From positions 62,001 to 126,000 of the forward strand of contig NC_088708.1 of NCBI RefSeq assembly GCF_963576615.1: a stretch of DNA of 64,000 nucleotides, read 5' to 3'. Below the pieces are notes generated by a model. It did no database searches, had not been told where the DNA came from, and worked only from the letters and a program-made list of their open reading frames with translations. The position numbers and the translations under genes were made by a program. Source of the DNA: Watersipora subatra (lineage: Eukaryota; Bryozoa; Gymnolaemata; Cheilostomatida; Watersiporidae). Shown in pieces: positions 56,179 through 64,000 of this stretch; within the stretch, counting starts at the first letter, position 1, and each line of letters opens with the position of its first letter.

Positions 56179-59100
56179 ATGCAACTAATTCTTAATATAG
56201 AGTTTGATAAAATTGATGAAAAGACGAGAGAAACTCAAGTAATAACACCATATTTCCAATCGAAAAACCACATCATTCTAGAGTTTACAGACTTGGCTGA
56301 TGTCTACAAAAGCATGGGTGAAAAAATTCAAGTTCAGATAGGGAAGTATAACAAGTACGGATACTGTCTAGATTTAAAATCGATCATTGTATTAGACATT
56401 TTGGTGGACAAATACGAGCCATTGGGTGGTGACTCTTGGATCCCATTACCATCCAAGTTAGCCAACAAGAATGCTATCGTTAATCCAAAAAATGAAGATG
56501 AAGAATGCTTCAAATACGCGGTCACCATAGGAATAGACCCAGCGGATGTTCATCTGGAACGAATTACTCAAACGGTGAAAGACAACTCCAAAAATCTATG
56601 TTGGAATGGTGTCAACTTTCCAGCTAAAAAGGAAGACGCGATTGCGTTTGAAAAAGAAAACAATGTATCAGTCAATGTTTTTGCTTGGGAAAACAATAAA
56701 AGAATTGCATATCCAATATATTACAGCCAGAAAGAAGAATTAAAACGAGTCTTTGCGACAGAAAAATATCTAAAGTTACTGCGAGTACAAGTGAAAGACT
56801 TGAATAAAAAACTGGAAACAGCAAAACTGGAAACAGCAAACCTGGAAAAACTAGAGTCTTTTTATGATGAGAGGAAACAGCTAATTGTAGATAAAGAGAA
56901 AAAGCTAAAAGATTTGAGAGAAGAGGTAAACGACGAAGAAGAAGAACTAAAAGATAAGGAAGAATACTTATCATATACGTGTGATGGTGATCTAATAGCA
57001 ATGGGAAAGGAGGGATTAGAGCACTATATAGAGCGGCTATGGGCCAGGTATGATGGTGATGAAGCGAGTGATGAAGCGAGTGATGAAGCGAGTGATGAAG
57101 CGAGTGATGAAGCGAGTGATGAAGCGAGTGATGAAGCGAGTGATGAAGCGAGTGATGAAGCGAGTGATGAAGCGAGTGATGAAGCGAGTGATGAAGCGAG
57201 TGATGAAGCGAGTGATGAAGCGAGTGATGAAGCGAGTGATGAAGCGAGTGATGAAGCGAGTGATGAAGCGAGTGATGAAGCGAGTGATGAAGCGAGTGAT
57301 GAAGCGAGTGATGAAGCGAGTGATGAAGCGAGTGATGAAGCGAGTGATGAAGCGAGTGATGAAGCGAGTGATGAAGCGAGTGATGAAGCGAGTGATGAAG
57401 CGAGTGATGAAGCGAGTGATGAAGCGAGTGATGAAGCGAGTGATGAAGCGAGTGATGAAGCGAGTGATGAAGCGAGTGATGAAGCGAGTGATGAAGCGAG
57501 TGATGAAGCGAGTGATGAAGCGAGTGATGAAGCGAGTGATGAAGCGAGTGATGAAGCGAGTGATGAAGCGAGTGATGAAGCGAGTGATGAAGCGAGTGAT
57601 GAAGCGAGTGATGAAGCGAGTGATGAAGCGAGTGATGAAGCGAGTGATGAAGCGAGTGATGAAGCGAGTGATGAAGCGAGTGATGAAGCGAGTGATGAAG
57701 CGAGTGATGAAGCGAGTGATGAAGCGAGTGATGAAGCGAGTGATGAAGCGAGTGATGAAGCGAGTGATGAAGCGAGTGATGAAGCGAGTGATGAAGCGAG
57801 TGATGAAGCGAGTGATGAAGCGAGTGATGAAGCGAGTGATGAAGCGAGTGATGAAGCGAGTGATGAAGCGAGTGATGAAGCGAGTGATGAAGCGAGTGAT
57901 GAAGCGAGTGATGAAGCGAGTGATGAAGCGAGTGATGAAGCGAGTGATGAAGCGAGTGATGAAGCGAGTGATGAAGCGAGTGATGAAGCGAGTGATGAAG
58001 CGAGTGATGAAGCGAGTGATGAAGCGAGTGATGAAGCGAGTGATGAAGCGAGTGATGAAGCGAGTGATGAAGCGAGTGATGAAGCGAGTGATGAAGCGAG
58101 TGATGAAGCGAGTGATGAAGCGAGTGATGAAGCGAGTGATGAAGCGAGTGATGAAGCGAGTGATGAAGCGAGTGATGAAGCGAGTGATGAAGCGAGTGAT
58201 GAAGCGAGTGATGAAGCGAGTGATGAAGCGAGTGATGAAGCGAGTGATGAAGCGAGTGATGAAGCGAGTGATGAAGCGAGTGATGAAGCGAGTGATGAAG
58301 CGAGTGATGAAGCGAGTGATGAAGCGAGTGATGAAGCGAGTGATGAAGCGAGTGATGAAGCGAGTGATGAAGCGAGTGATGAAGCGAGTGATGAAGCGAG
58401 TGATGAAGCGAGTGATGAAGCGAGTGATGAAGCGAGTGATGAAGCGAGTGATGAAGCGAGTGATGAAGCGAGTGATGAAGCGAGTGATGAAGCGAGTGAT
58501 GAAGCGAGTGATGAAGCGAGTGATGAAGCGAGTGATGAAGCGAGTGATGAAGCGAGTGATGAAGCGAGTGATGAAGCGAGTGATGAAGCGAGTGATGATG
58601 ATGATGATATAAGATGTGAGATTAAAAAAGCGGATGAAGTGCTCTGGCAGCTAGATGATATTGATGAAAAAGAAAAGCTAATTATGGAGTTAAAGCAAAA
58701 ACTAAACAGTTTGCAAGAAAAGGTCGATATTTTTAAAAAGAAGGAAGATTTAGAGAAAATAGCAAAGCTTGAGAAAGATTTGCAAGAAAAGGAAGAACTA
58801 ATACCAGAGGTAGAGAAAAACTTAGAAGACTACAAGGAAAAGGAGGAAACCATGAGAGAGGTGAATTTAATGCTTATATCTAATGATGAAAAACAGCACT
58901 ATTGTTGGATAAAAAGCATGAGTAGACTGCTTAGCATGCAAAAAAGCAAACACAAAGAAGCTGCGCACATTTGTTACAATTGTATGAACCTACGACGGAC
59001 TAAGGAAGCTCTAATGAATCATCAAAGATGGTGCTTGGAAAATGATCAGGTTGCACTCAGGTTTCCTAAAATAACTGAAAAAATTAAATTCAAAAATTAT

Positions 59101-61497
59101 AAGCATTCTATGAGGGTTCCTTTTGCGATTTACGCGGATTTTGAGAGCTACTTGAAACGTGTACATTCTTGTGAGCCATCACCGGATGAAAGTTATACAA
59201 ATACTCAACAACATCATAGACCAATGGGTTTTAGCTTTAAGATTGTAAGCGTGGTAGGTAAGCATGATTTGATCACGTATATCGCTAAGAATGAAGATGA
59301 AGTAGAAAACATAGGACTGGTGTTTGTGAGAGAGGTGGAAAAAGAAGTCAGGAAATTATACCAAAAGCATAAATTTAAGAAGCTGATGATATTTGGAGAA
59401 TTTGAAAAGCAATTCTACAAGGCTGCCACGCATTGTCACATTTGTGAAGGAGAGCTTAAAGATGAGAAAAATGAGCGAAAGAAATATCACAAGTGTGATA
59501 AAAATTTTACCCACGATAGAGTTGTCAGAGATCATTGTCACCTCACCGGTAATTATCGAGGAGCGGCTCATAACAAATGCAATCTAGATTATCAGATACC
59601 CAAATTTTACCCGATATTTTTTCACAATCTTTCTGGCTATGACGCTCACCATTTCATCAAAAGTTTGGGAGCTGATGAAGGTGAAATTAGTTGGATTCCC
59701 ACCAATGAAGAAAAGTACATACCTTTTTTTAAGAAGATATTAGTTGATGAATATCTAACTAAGGATGATAAGCATGAACTACAACAAGAACTGATTGTTG
59801 CGTTTATAAAGTGTTTAAACTCTAGATTACCAAATTGGAATGAGAAAGCGAAAAGTTACATAGAAGGAGTAGTGAAACAGCTGCTTCATCTGTCGGATAA
59901 CAATAAACAATACATGTTTTGGTTGACGTTAAATGGAATTATAAAAAGTGGTAAATCAATTGCGAGACAAAAGGAAATAGTAAAAAAACTCCAACACGAC
60001 TTGACGAATAAAGATGAAGATTATAAATTTTGGTCAAATGTAATTGAAGTCATGTCTGGTGACAGAGAGCTTGAGGAGTCAGAAGAATTTTGGACCGATT
60101 TAGAAGAATATTTTGAAGCTAGCATACTGAAATTTAAAGAAGAAAAGAATGTTCAAGTTTATCGTCAACTGCGATTTTTGGATAGCTTTAAATTCATGAG
60201 CTCCTCGTTAGACAAATTGGCTGCTAACCTCCGACCAGAAGACCGTAAACAGCTCAAGAGTAAATTTTCCGGAGAAAAGCTAAAGCTAGTTTCTAGAAAA
60301 GGAGTATTTCCATACGAATGGTTTGATAGCTTGTTTAAGCTAGATGATACACGTCTACCGCAAAAAGAAGAGTTCTGGTCGGAGCTGAATCTAAAAGAAA
60401 TATCTGATGAGGATTATGAGCACGCGAATAAGGTATGGAAGGAATTTGACATGAAGACATTTAAGGAGTACCTTCAATTGTACTTGGAAACCGATGTAAT
60501 ACATCTGGCTGATGTCTTTGAACGCTTTCGAGACGTTTGTATGAAAGAATACGGTTTAGACCCTGTTTGGTATTATACAGCTCCAGGGTTGTCTTGGGAT
60601 GCAATGTTAGAAACCACAAAGTTAGAACTCGATCCGATAACTGATCCAGACGTGTTGTTGTTTTTTGAGCGATGCGTTAGAGGCGGTGTAAGCATGATCA
60701 CTACTCATTACGCTAAAGCGAACAACAAGTATATGAAAAATCATGACAAGAGCAAACCCGACAGTTTTATTGTGTATTTAGATGCCAACAATTTATACGG
60801 CTGGGCTATGAGTCAACTATTGCAAGTAGGTGATTTTAAGTGGATGACTGAAAAGGAGCTCTTGAACTGGGAAAACATGCCGTGCGTGTTGGAAGTTGAC
60901 TTGGAGAATCCTAAAGAACTTCATGATTTACACAGCGACTACCCGTTGTTTCCTGAGAAAAGGATGATAAACGGAGTGGAAAAACTTGTTCCAAATCTCG
61001 AAAATAAAGAACGGTACATTGTACACTATTCAGCGCTCAAGCAAGCCTTGGATCACAGTCTCAAACTAAAAAAGGTTCATAGGGGTATTACCTTTAGAGA
61101 GAGTGATGATTTAGCTAAATATATTGATAAAAACACTAAACTCAGAGCGGCGGCTAAAAACGAGTTTGAGAAGGACTTTTTTAAGCTCATGAACAATTCC
61201 GTGTTTGGCAAGACCATGGAAAATATTCGAAAGCGTCAAAATATTAAGCCAGTATCTACCGAAGATCAAGCGCGGAAGTTTATCGCTCAGCCTAACTACC
61301 AAAGCCATACAATATTTAGTGAAAACTTAACCGCGGTTCACATAAAAACGACGAATCTGAATTTTGACAAGCCCGTTTATCTGGAAGCAGCGATTTTAGA
61401 TATTAGTAAGACCTTGATGTACGACTTTCATTACAATTACATAAAACCTAAGTACGGGGCAGAGCCAAGCTGCTGTTTACAGACACAGACAGTCTGA
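56179..61497 (+). CDS. polB: Protein-primed DNA polymerase B with giant coiled-coil/DEAS insertion (first part)
   Basis: Replicates the element DNA. Residues 1-195 are the usual N-terminal region (DEECFKYAVTIGIDP, NNVSVNVFAWENNK). Family members then soon reach HYCWIKSMSRLL, here near residue 910. Between them lie a charged coiled-coil (about 196-290), 128 Glu-Ala-Ser-Asp units (295-806) and a second charged coiled-coil (about 815-900). Next come a Cys/His finger (CYNCMNLRR..H..C), Exo I YADFESYL (Asp987, Glu989), an HNH-like VRDHCHLTGNYRG (from 1115), Exo II NLSGYDAHH (Asp1155), Exo III ETDVIHLADVF (Asp1439), Pol A LDANNLYGWAM (Asp1535) and Pol B MNNSVFGKTME (1671 on). An extra helical segment of about 110 residues lies between Exo II and RQLRFLDSFKFM. 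The frame ends at TGA 61495-61497 just after leaving register in a run of four G at 61456-61459; Pol motif C is in the next frame. Confidence 0.9.
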   Translation: MQLILNIEFDKIDEKTRETQVITPYFQSKNHIILEFTDLADVYKSMGEKIQVQIGKYNKYGYCLDLKSIIVLDILVDKYEPLGGDSWIPLPSKLANKNAIVNPKNEDEECFKYAVTIGIDPADVHLERITQTVKDNSKNLCWNGVNFPAKKEDAIAFEKENNVSVNVFAWENNKRIAYPIYYSQKEELKRVFATEKYLKLLRVQVKDLNKKLETAKLETANLEKLESFYDERKQLIVDKEKKLKDLREEVNDEEEELKDKEEYLSYTCDGDLIAMGKEGLEHYIERLWARYDGDEASDEASDEASDEASDEASDEASDEASDEASDEASDEASDEASDEASDEASDEASDEASDEASDEASDEASDEASDEASDEASDEASDEASDEASDEASDEASDEASDEASDEASDEASDEASDEASDEASDEASDEASDEASDEASDEASDEASDEASDEASDEASDEASDEASDEASDEASDEASDEASDEASDEASDEASDEASDEASDEASDEASDEASDEASDEASDEASDEASDEASDEASDEASDEASDEASDEASDEASDEASDEASDEASDEASDEASDEASDEASDEASDEASDEASDEASDEASDEASDEASDEASDEASDEASDEASDEASDEASDEASDEASDEASDEASDEASDEASDEASDEASDEASDEASDEASDEASDEASDEASDEASDEASDEASDEASDEASDEASDEASDEASDEASDEASDEASDEASDEASDEASDEASDEASDEASDEASDEASDEASDEASDEASDEASDEASDEASDEASDEASDDDDDIRCEIKKADEVLWQLDDIDEKEKLIMELKQKLNSLQEKVDIFKKKEDLEKIAKLEKDLQEKEELIPEVEKNLEDYKEKEETMREVNLMLISNDEKQHYCWIKSMSRLLSMQKSKHKEAAHICYNCMNLRRTKEALMNHQRWCLENDQVALRFPKITEKIKFKNYKHSMRVPFAIYADFESYLKRVHSCEPSPDESYTNTQQHHRPMGFSFKIVSVVGKHDLITYIAKNEDEVENIGLVFVREVEKEVRKLYQKHKFKKLMIFGEFEKQFYKAATHCHICEGELKDEKNERKKYHKCDKNFTHDRVVRDHCHLTGNYRGAAHNKCNLDYQIPKFYPIFFHNLSGYDAHHFIKSLGADEGEISWIPTNEEKYIPFFKKILVDEYLTKDDKHELQQELIVAFIKCLNSRLPNWNEKAKSYIEGVVKQLLHLSDNNKQYMFWLTLNGIIKSGKSIARQKEIVKKLQHDLTNKDEDYKFWSNVIEVMSGDRELEESEEFWTDLEEYFEASILKFKEEKNVQVYRQLRFLDSFKFMSSSLDKLAANLRPEDRKQLKSKFSGEKLKLVSRKGVFPYEWFDSLFKLDDTRLPQKEEFWSELNLKEISDEDYEHANKVWKEFDMKTFKEYLQLYLETDVIHLADVFERFRDVCMKEYGLDPVWYYTAPGLSWDAMLETTKLELDPITDPDVLLFFERCVRGGVSMITTHYAKANNKYMKNHDKSKPDSFIVYLDANNLYGWAMSQLLQVGDFKWMTEKELLNWENMPCVLEVDLENPKELHDLHSDYPLFPEKRMINGVEKLVPNLENKERYIVHYSALKQALDHSLKLKKVHRGITFRESDDLAKYIDKNTKLRAAAKNEFEKDFFKLMNNSVFGKTMENIRKRQNIKPVSTEDQARKFIAQPNYQSHTIFSENLTAVHIKTTNLNFDKPVYLEAAILDISKTLMYDFHYNYIKPKYGAEPSCCLQTQTV
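57061..58596 (+). repeat. 128 perfect copies of a 12-bp coding minisatellite (Glu-Ala-Ser-Asp)
   Basis: GAAGCGAGTGAT is repeated 128 times without a single difference, 1536 bp, in frame with the polymerase. It is preceded by GATGGTGAT and followed by GAT repeats that code for a short Asp run. Half of the 512 residues are acidic, so the segment should be highly negative and probably disordered. The array is also open in a second frame (Val-Met-Lys-Arg). Perfect identity implies very recent expansion or ongoing homogenisation. Confidence 0.97.
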
Positions 61498-62006
61498 TGT
61501 ACTCATTACAGACAAAAGACTTTTACGAAGATATTAAGGCGGATGTACGGGAAAGATTTGACACTAGCGGATACCCTGAAGACCATTCATCAGACATTGA
61601 GACTGGGGTGAACAAGAAAGTAATTGCGATGTTTAAGGATGAAGCCGGGGGTAAACAAATCACAGACTTTACGGGGCTCAGAGCCAAGTTGTACTCGTAT
61701 GTGTTAGAGGGATGTAATGATAAAAATTGTGTGATAGACGGCACGACTCATGTTTGTGAAAAGAAACGATGCAAGGGTGTTAAAAGAGCTGTTGTTGAAA
61801 ATCATATCACCTTTGACAATTATCTGAGTTGCATGAGGACTAAGAAAGAAGCCTATCGTACCATGATGGTGTTCCGTAGTCGCAAGCATAATATACACAC
61901 GGAGAAAGTTAACAAAGTAGCGCTATCAGCTGATGACGACAAGCGAGTGATCATGGATGATGGAATACATACACTGGCTTATGGACATAAGGATTTGATA
62001 GAATAA
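61452..62006 (+). CDS. polB: DNA polymerase B, C-terminal part in the shifted frame
   Basis: Continues the polymerase with Pol motif C, KLLFTDTDSLMYS (Asp pair at 61482-61490), followed by GLRAKLYSYVLEG, HITFDNYLSCM and VNKVALSADDDKR, all typical of the C-terminus of Polinton polymerases. This frame opens at 61452 after a TAA at 61449-61451, so the break must lie between 61452 and the motif. The G run at 61456-61459 fits. It ends at TAA 62004-62006, directly followed by the next ATG. With the first part, the protein would be about 1940 residues, far above the usual 1000-1300. The second half alone lacks the other catalytic motifs and would be inactive. Confidence 0.85.
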   Translation, partial: VRGRAKLLFTDTDSLMYSLQTKDFYEDIKADVRERFDTSGYPEDHSSDIETGVNKKVIAMFKDEAGGKQITDFTGLRAKLYSYVLEGCNDKNCVIDGTTHVCEKKRCKGVKRAVVENHITFDNYLSCMRTKKEAYRTMMVFRSRKHNIHTEKVNKVALSADDDKRVIMDDGIHTLAYGHKDLIE

Positions 62007-62288
62007 ATGGAAAAACTTGAACTTAGATTGCGAACATTATATCGTGACAAGAATGATGAACAATTGAAATGTTTGATAAGTTGTTATGAACTTTTTGAGT
62101 TAGTGCATCCTCCAACATATGATAAACCTAGCGACGCATCACAGAGTTATTTTTTAAAAGGAAAGCCAATGGTTCAACGAGAAAAAGCATCATCATTAAC
62201 AGAACTCAAAATTAAAGTGAAAGAACAGGGAATTAAAGGATTTTCAAGAATGAAGAAAAAGGAACTGCAACAGCTGTTGAATAAATGA
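62007..62288 (+). CDS. Small SAP-like ORF between polymerase and protease
   Basis: 93 residues, Lys-rich. The C-terminal third, LTELKIKVKEQGIKGFSRMK followed by KKELQQLLNK, has the helix-turn-helix spacing of a SAP or Rho N-terminal-like nucleic-acid-binding motif. Its ATG abuts the polymerase stop (TAA-ATG) and its stop overlaps the next start (ATGA at 62285-62288). The packing suggests co-expression with the protease. No catalytic residues are seen; a role in DNA or capsid binding is only inference. Confidence 0.6.
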   Translation: MEKLELRLRTLYRDKNDEQLKCLISCYELFELVHPPTYDKPSDASQSYFLKGKPMVQREKASSLTELKIKVKEQGIKGFSRMKKKELQQLLNK

Positions 62289-62695
62289 TATCAATAGACA
62301 ATATAGTATTACCGAATGAAAGCCTCTCCAATTTCCAGTTGATGGATGCTGTGAAAGCTTTAAAAATTCACCATTTTCGAGGTGTTTTTATGCGAGATGC
62401 ATTACCAAAAAAGTCTCATTCTAAAGAATGTGGAATATTAGATTTAGATGGATCTGATGGTGATGGAACGCACGGGGTAGCTTGGTATAAAAATGGTAAA
62501 CAAAAGTTTTACTTTGACAGCTTTGGGTTGAACCCTCCGGATAAAATTGTATCCTACTTAAAGAGTCCTATACATTGAAACACAGAACGAGTACAGCCTA
62601 GTGACCAGGTATTTTGCGGACACTTGTGTTTGTACGTTTTGAAGCAGCTGTCCAAAGGTAGACAACCACAAGAGGTGGTGAATGATCTGTTTTAA
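62285..62695 (+). pseudogene. Adenain-like maturation protease with in-frame TGA
   Basis: Polintons and adenoviruses use such cysteine proteases to mature capsid proteins. The frame has GTHGVAWYKNGKQ (His63), FYFDSFGLNPP (Asp78) and, beyond a stop, DQVFCGHLCLYVLK with the catalytic Cys (TGC 62615-62617). TGA at 62576-62578 (codon 98) separates His/Asp from the nucleophile; the same frame then stays open to TAA 62693-62695. The usual Trp after the active-site His is Gly here. As read, the product is truncated and inactive unless the stop is read through or is a sequence error. The start overlaps the previous ORF by four bases. Confidence 0.8.
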
Positions 62696-62698
62696 TAA

Positions 62699-63814
62699 AT
62701 GACAGAAAACGGGGTGTACAAATTTGGTGGAGAATCAGGTCGGCATAAGAGCGGTCTTAATATCTCTAATGTTGAAGCTAAGTTAGACAACTATTTACGT
62801 CGTGATGGAGCTTCATCAGCAACTGGTACATTAGATATGGGAATTAACAAAGTGTTTAGGGTTGTTGATCCAGATGATGCCCAGGATGCAGCAACTAAAG
62901 CTTATGTTGATGACAAAGAGATTACACTTGAAGAATCTAAAGGAAAAAATTATATTTTAGCCAGTGGGGAAGACAAAAAAGTGGTTGAAACTGCTGCCAA
63001 ACTAGCAGACATAGCAACTAGGGCTTATGTTAATACTGTCTGTGCATATCTTTATGAATCTAAAGGAATAGATTATATTTTAGCTAGTGGGGATTACAAA
63101 GAAGTGGTTGAAACTGATGTCAAACTAGCAGACATAACAACTAAGGCTGATGTTGAAGCTAAGTTAGACAACTACTTACGTCGTGATGGAGCTTCATCAG
63201 CAATTGATACATTGGACACGGGTAATAACAGAGTATCCAGAGTCGTTGACCCTGTTGATGATCAAGATGTAGCAACCAAAAAATATGTCGATGACAAAGA
63301 GATACGGTTGACAGAGTCTCGTGGCAAAGACTATATTTTGGTCAGTGGGGATGACAAAAACGTGGTTGAGACCACAGCTAAGTTGACAGATGTGGCTACA
63401 GCTGTTGAAACAATGATTGATGGAAAGGCTGACAAGATCACCAATTCGAGAGGAGCAGGACATTTTGTCTTAACTGGTGCTGATGGAGAACCTGTTGAAT
63501 CCGCAGTCGCACAGGAAAAATACCACCAAGTACACACGCTGCTGGCTAATCAGATCCGAGCTTTAGAAAATATAGAGCTATACGATTACAGAGCTATAAT
63601 ATGGGGGCGAAATCACGGTGAGGCAAACTTTTTCAGTCCCATAGAATTACGTGCCGATCGTAACCTGACAATCACACGAATTACTATAGGCATAAACTGG
63701 AAGCGTAGTGCTTCTAATGTAACTAGAAGTTACGATACATCGATACAGCTTGTAGTAATTAATAGTCTTGAAAACTACACTCTCAGCCCCCTGCTAACAC
63801 ATATTTTGATGTAA
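62699..63814 (+). CDS. Fibre-like repeat protein
   Basis: 371 residues. Two repeats of 127 residues (381 bp; starts at about 62771 and 63152) each contain VEAKLDNYLRRDGASSA, a (V/L)VDP-D-QD-ATK-YVDDKEI block like those of phage and Polinton tail-fibre proteins, then SKGK-YILASG-D-K-VVET. A third, shorter repeat ends in GHFVLTGADGEPVES. A C-terminal globular-looking part follows (IIWGRNHGEANFF, ELRADRNLTITRITIGI). It probably forms a trimeric, host-contacting fibre on the particle. The ORF stops at 63812-63814, but another frame continues sensibly to TAA 63919-63921; the switch falls in a run of five C at 63787-63791, so the real C-terminus may be about 35 residues longer. Confidence 0.75.
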   Translation: MTENGVYKFGGESGRHKSGLNISNVEAKLDNYLRRDGASSATGTLDMGINKVFRVVDPDDAQDAATKAYVDDKEITLEESKGKNYILASGEDKKVVETAAKLADIATRAYVNTVCAYLYESKGIDYILASGDYKEVVETDVKLADITTKADVEAKLDNYLRRDGASSAIDTLDTGNNRVSRVVDPVDDQDVATKKYVDDKEIRLTESRGKDYILVSGDDKNVVETTAKLTDVATAVETMIDGKADKITNSRGAGHFVLTGADGEPVESAVAQEKYHQVHTLLANQIRALENIELYDYRAIIWGRNHGEANFFSPIELRADRNLTITRITIGINWKRSASNVTRSYDTSIQLVVINSLENYTLSPLLTHILM

Positions 63815-63921
63815 ATGTAAACAAAAGGATAACGGCCAGATCACATTACTCTGTGAACCTTCTTAGCTCCGGTGGATATGGGTATTCATTTGGTCAAGAG
63901 CACAACTGTTATGGGGTGTAA

Positions 63922-64000
63922 AATCTGGTATAAGTACAACTAAGTTTTATAAGCATACGCTTACAAAACTAATACAAAAAACTATTACATGTACAGTATT
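63922..64000. other. Window end inside the Polinton-like element
   Basis: AT-rich, no ORF start seen. The remaining genes and the right terminal repeat of the element would lie beyond the window. Confidence 0.5.

Larger units (their letters stand above)
55305..64000 (+). mobile_element. Maverick/Polinton (adintovirus-like) element, left part, open at window end
   Basis: Protein-primed family B DNA polymerase, adenovirus-type cysteine protease and a fibre-like protein on one strand define this class of large self-replicating DNA transposon. Retroviral-type integrase, packaging ATPase and capsid genes are not seen and would be expected beyond position 64000. ORFs are packed: 24, 0 and 3 bases between neighbours, and one 4-base overlap. 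Coding defects are one frame break in the polymerase, one nonsense codon in the protease and a probable frame break near the end of the fibre ORF. The insertion adjoins, and probably truncated, the P-type transposase. Confidence 0.85.

Noticed and set aside
57061..58596. CRISPR-like array
   Set aside because: Repeats are contiguous 12-mers with no spacers, and the sequence is metazoan coding DNA.
57061..58596. Copy number 128 (two to the seventh) as evidence of repeated doubling
   Set aside because: One number cannot distinguish doubling from coincidence, and the count may vary between alleles.
57050..58612. A 520-codon open frame of Val-Met-Lys-Arg repeats
   Set aside because: It is the second reading frame of the 12-bp minisatellite inside the polymerase ORF; any stop-free 12-bp unit stays open at any length.

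Overview
This looks like nuclear DNA of a metazoan, most likely an aquatic invertebrate. It is AT-rich, its host genes have GT-AG introns, and at least half of the annotated sequence comes from mobile elements of many classes, often nested. I cannot name the species. Only two host-type genes are visible, and both are split over several exons: a Ulp1/SENP-like cysteine protease (6.7-11.0 kb) and an ankyrin-repeat plus coiled-coil protein (22.7-26.3 kb). A stray copy of the latter's last exon lies on the opposite strand at 31.8 kb.

Layout from left to right: 1-6.7 kb, no recognised gene. 6.7-11.3 kb, the Ulp1-like gene, with an 815-bp inverted-repeat element inserted a few bases after a splice donor. 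11.4-12.5 kb, a piggyBac remnant. 12.9-13.4 kb, a degenerate minisatellite. 13.5-19.9 kb, a DNA-transposon-like sequence with a long internal inverted repeat, split by a decayed 4.7-kb Ty3/gypsy element. 20.9-22.5 kb, a TA-flanked DNA transposon. 22.6-26.3 kb, the ankyrin gene. 27.4-29.5 kb, a foldback structure whose arms carry dated insertions. 30.2-36.7 kb, Helitron-like 3' ends, tRNA-derived SINE copies and other repeats. 37.3-43.5 kb, a second TA-flanked transposon that hosts a young, apparently intact LTR retrotransposon with identical LTRs. 43.7-47.2 kb, more repeats and SINEs. 47.3-50.5 kb, a decayed non-LTR retrotransposon with a restriction-like endonuclease. 50.6-51.0 kb, a 12-bp microsatellite. 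51.5-55.1 kb, a THAP-domain P-element-type transposase gene that loses its 3' end.

The most striking part is 55.3-64.0 kb, the left portion of a Maverick/Polinton (adintovirus-like) element. It runs past the window end. It carries an unknown 204-residue ORF, a very long protein-primed family B DNA polymerase, a small SAP-like ORF, an adenovirus-type cysteine protease with a nonsense codon, and a repeat-built fibre-like protein. These ORFs abut or overlap by a few bases on one strand. The polymerase has a large insertion between its N-terminal domain and its Cys/His region: a charged coiled-coil, then 128 perfect copies of a 12-bp unit encoding Glu-Ala-Ser-Asp (512 residues), then a second charged coiled-coil. 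Upstream of the ORFs is a compact region with a 41-bp inverted repeat enclosing two 53-bp direct repeats, each holding an RFX-type X-box palindrome.

A second theme is a family of tiny elements with ends CAATGATATACAGCCCCC and 7-bp target duplications. One copy is only 42 bp, and its empty site is preserved in the other arm of the foldback structure.
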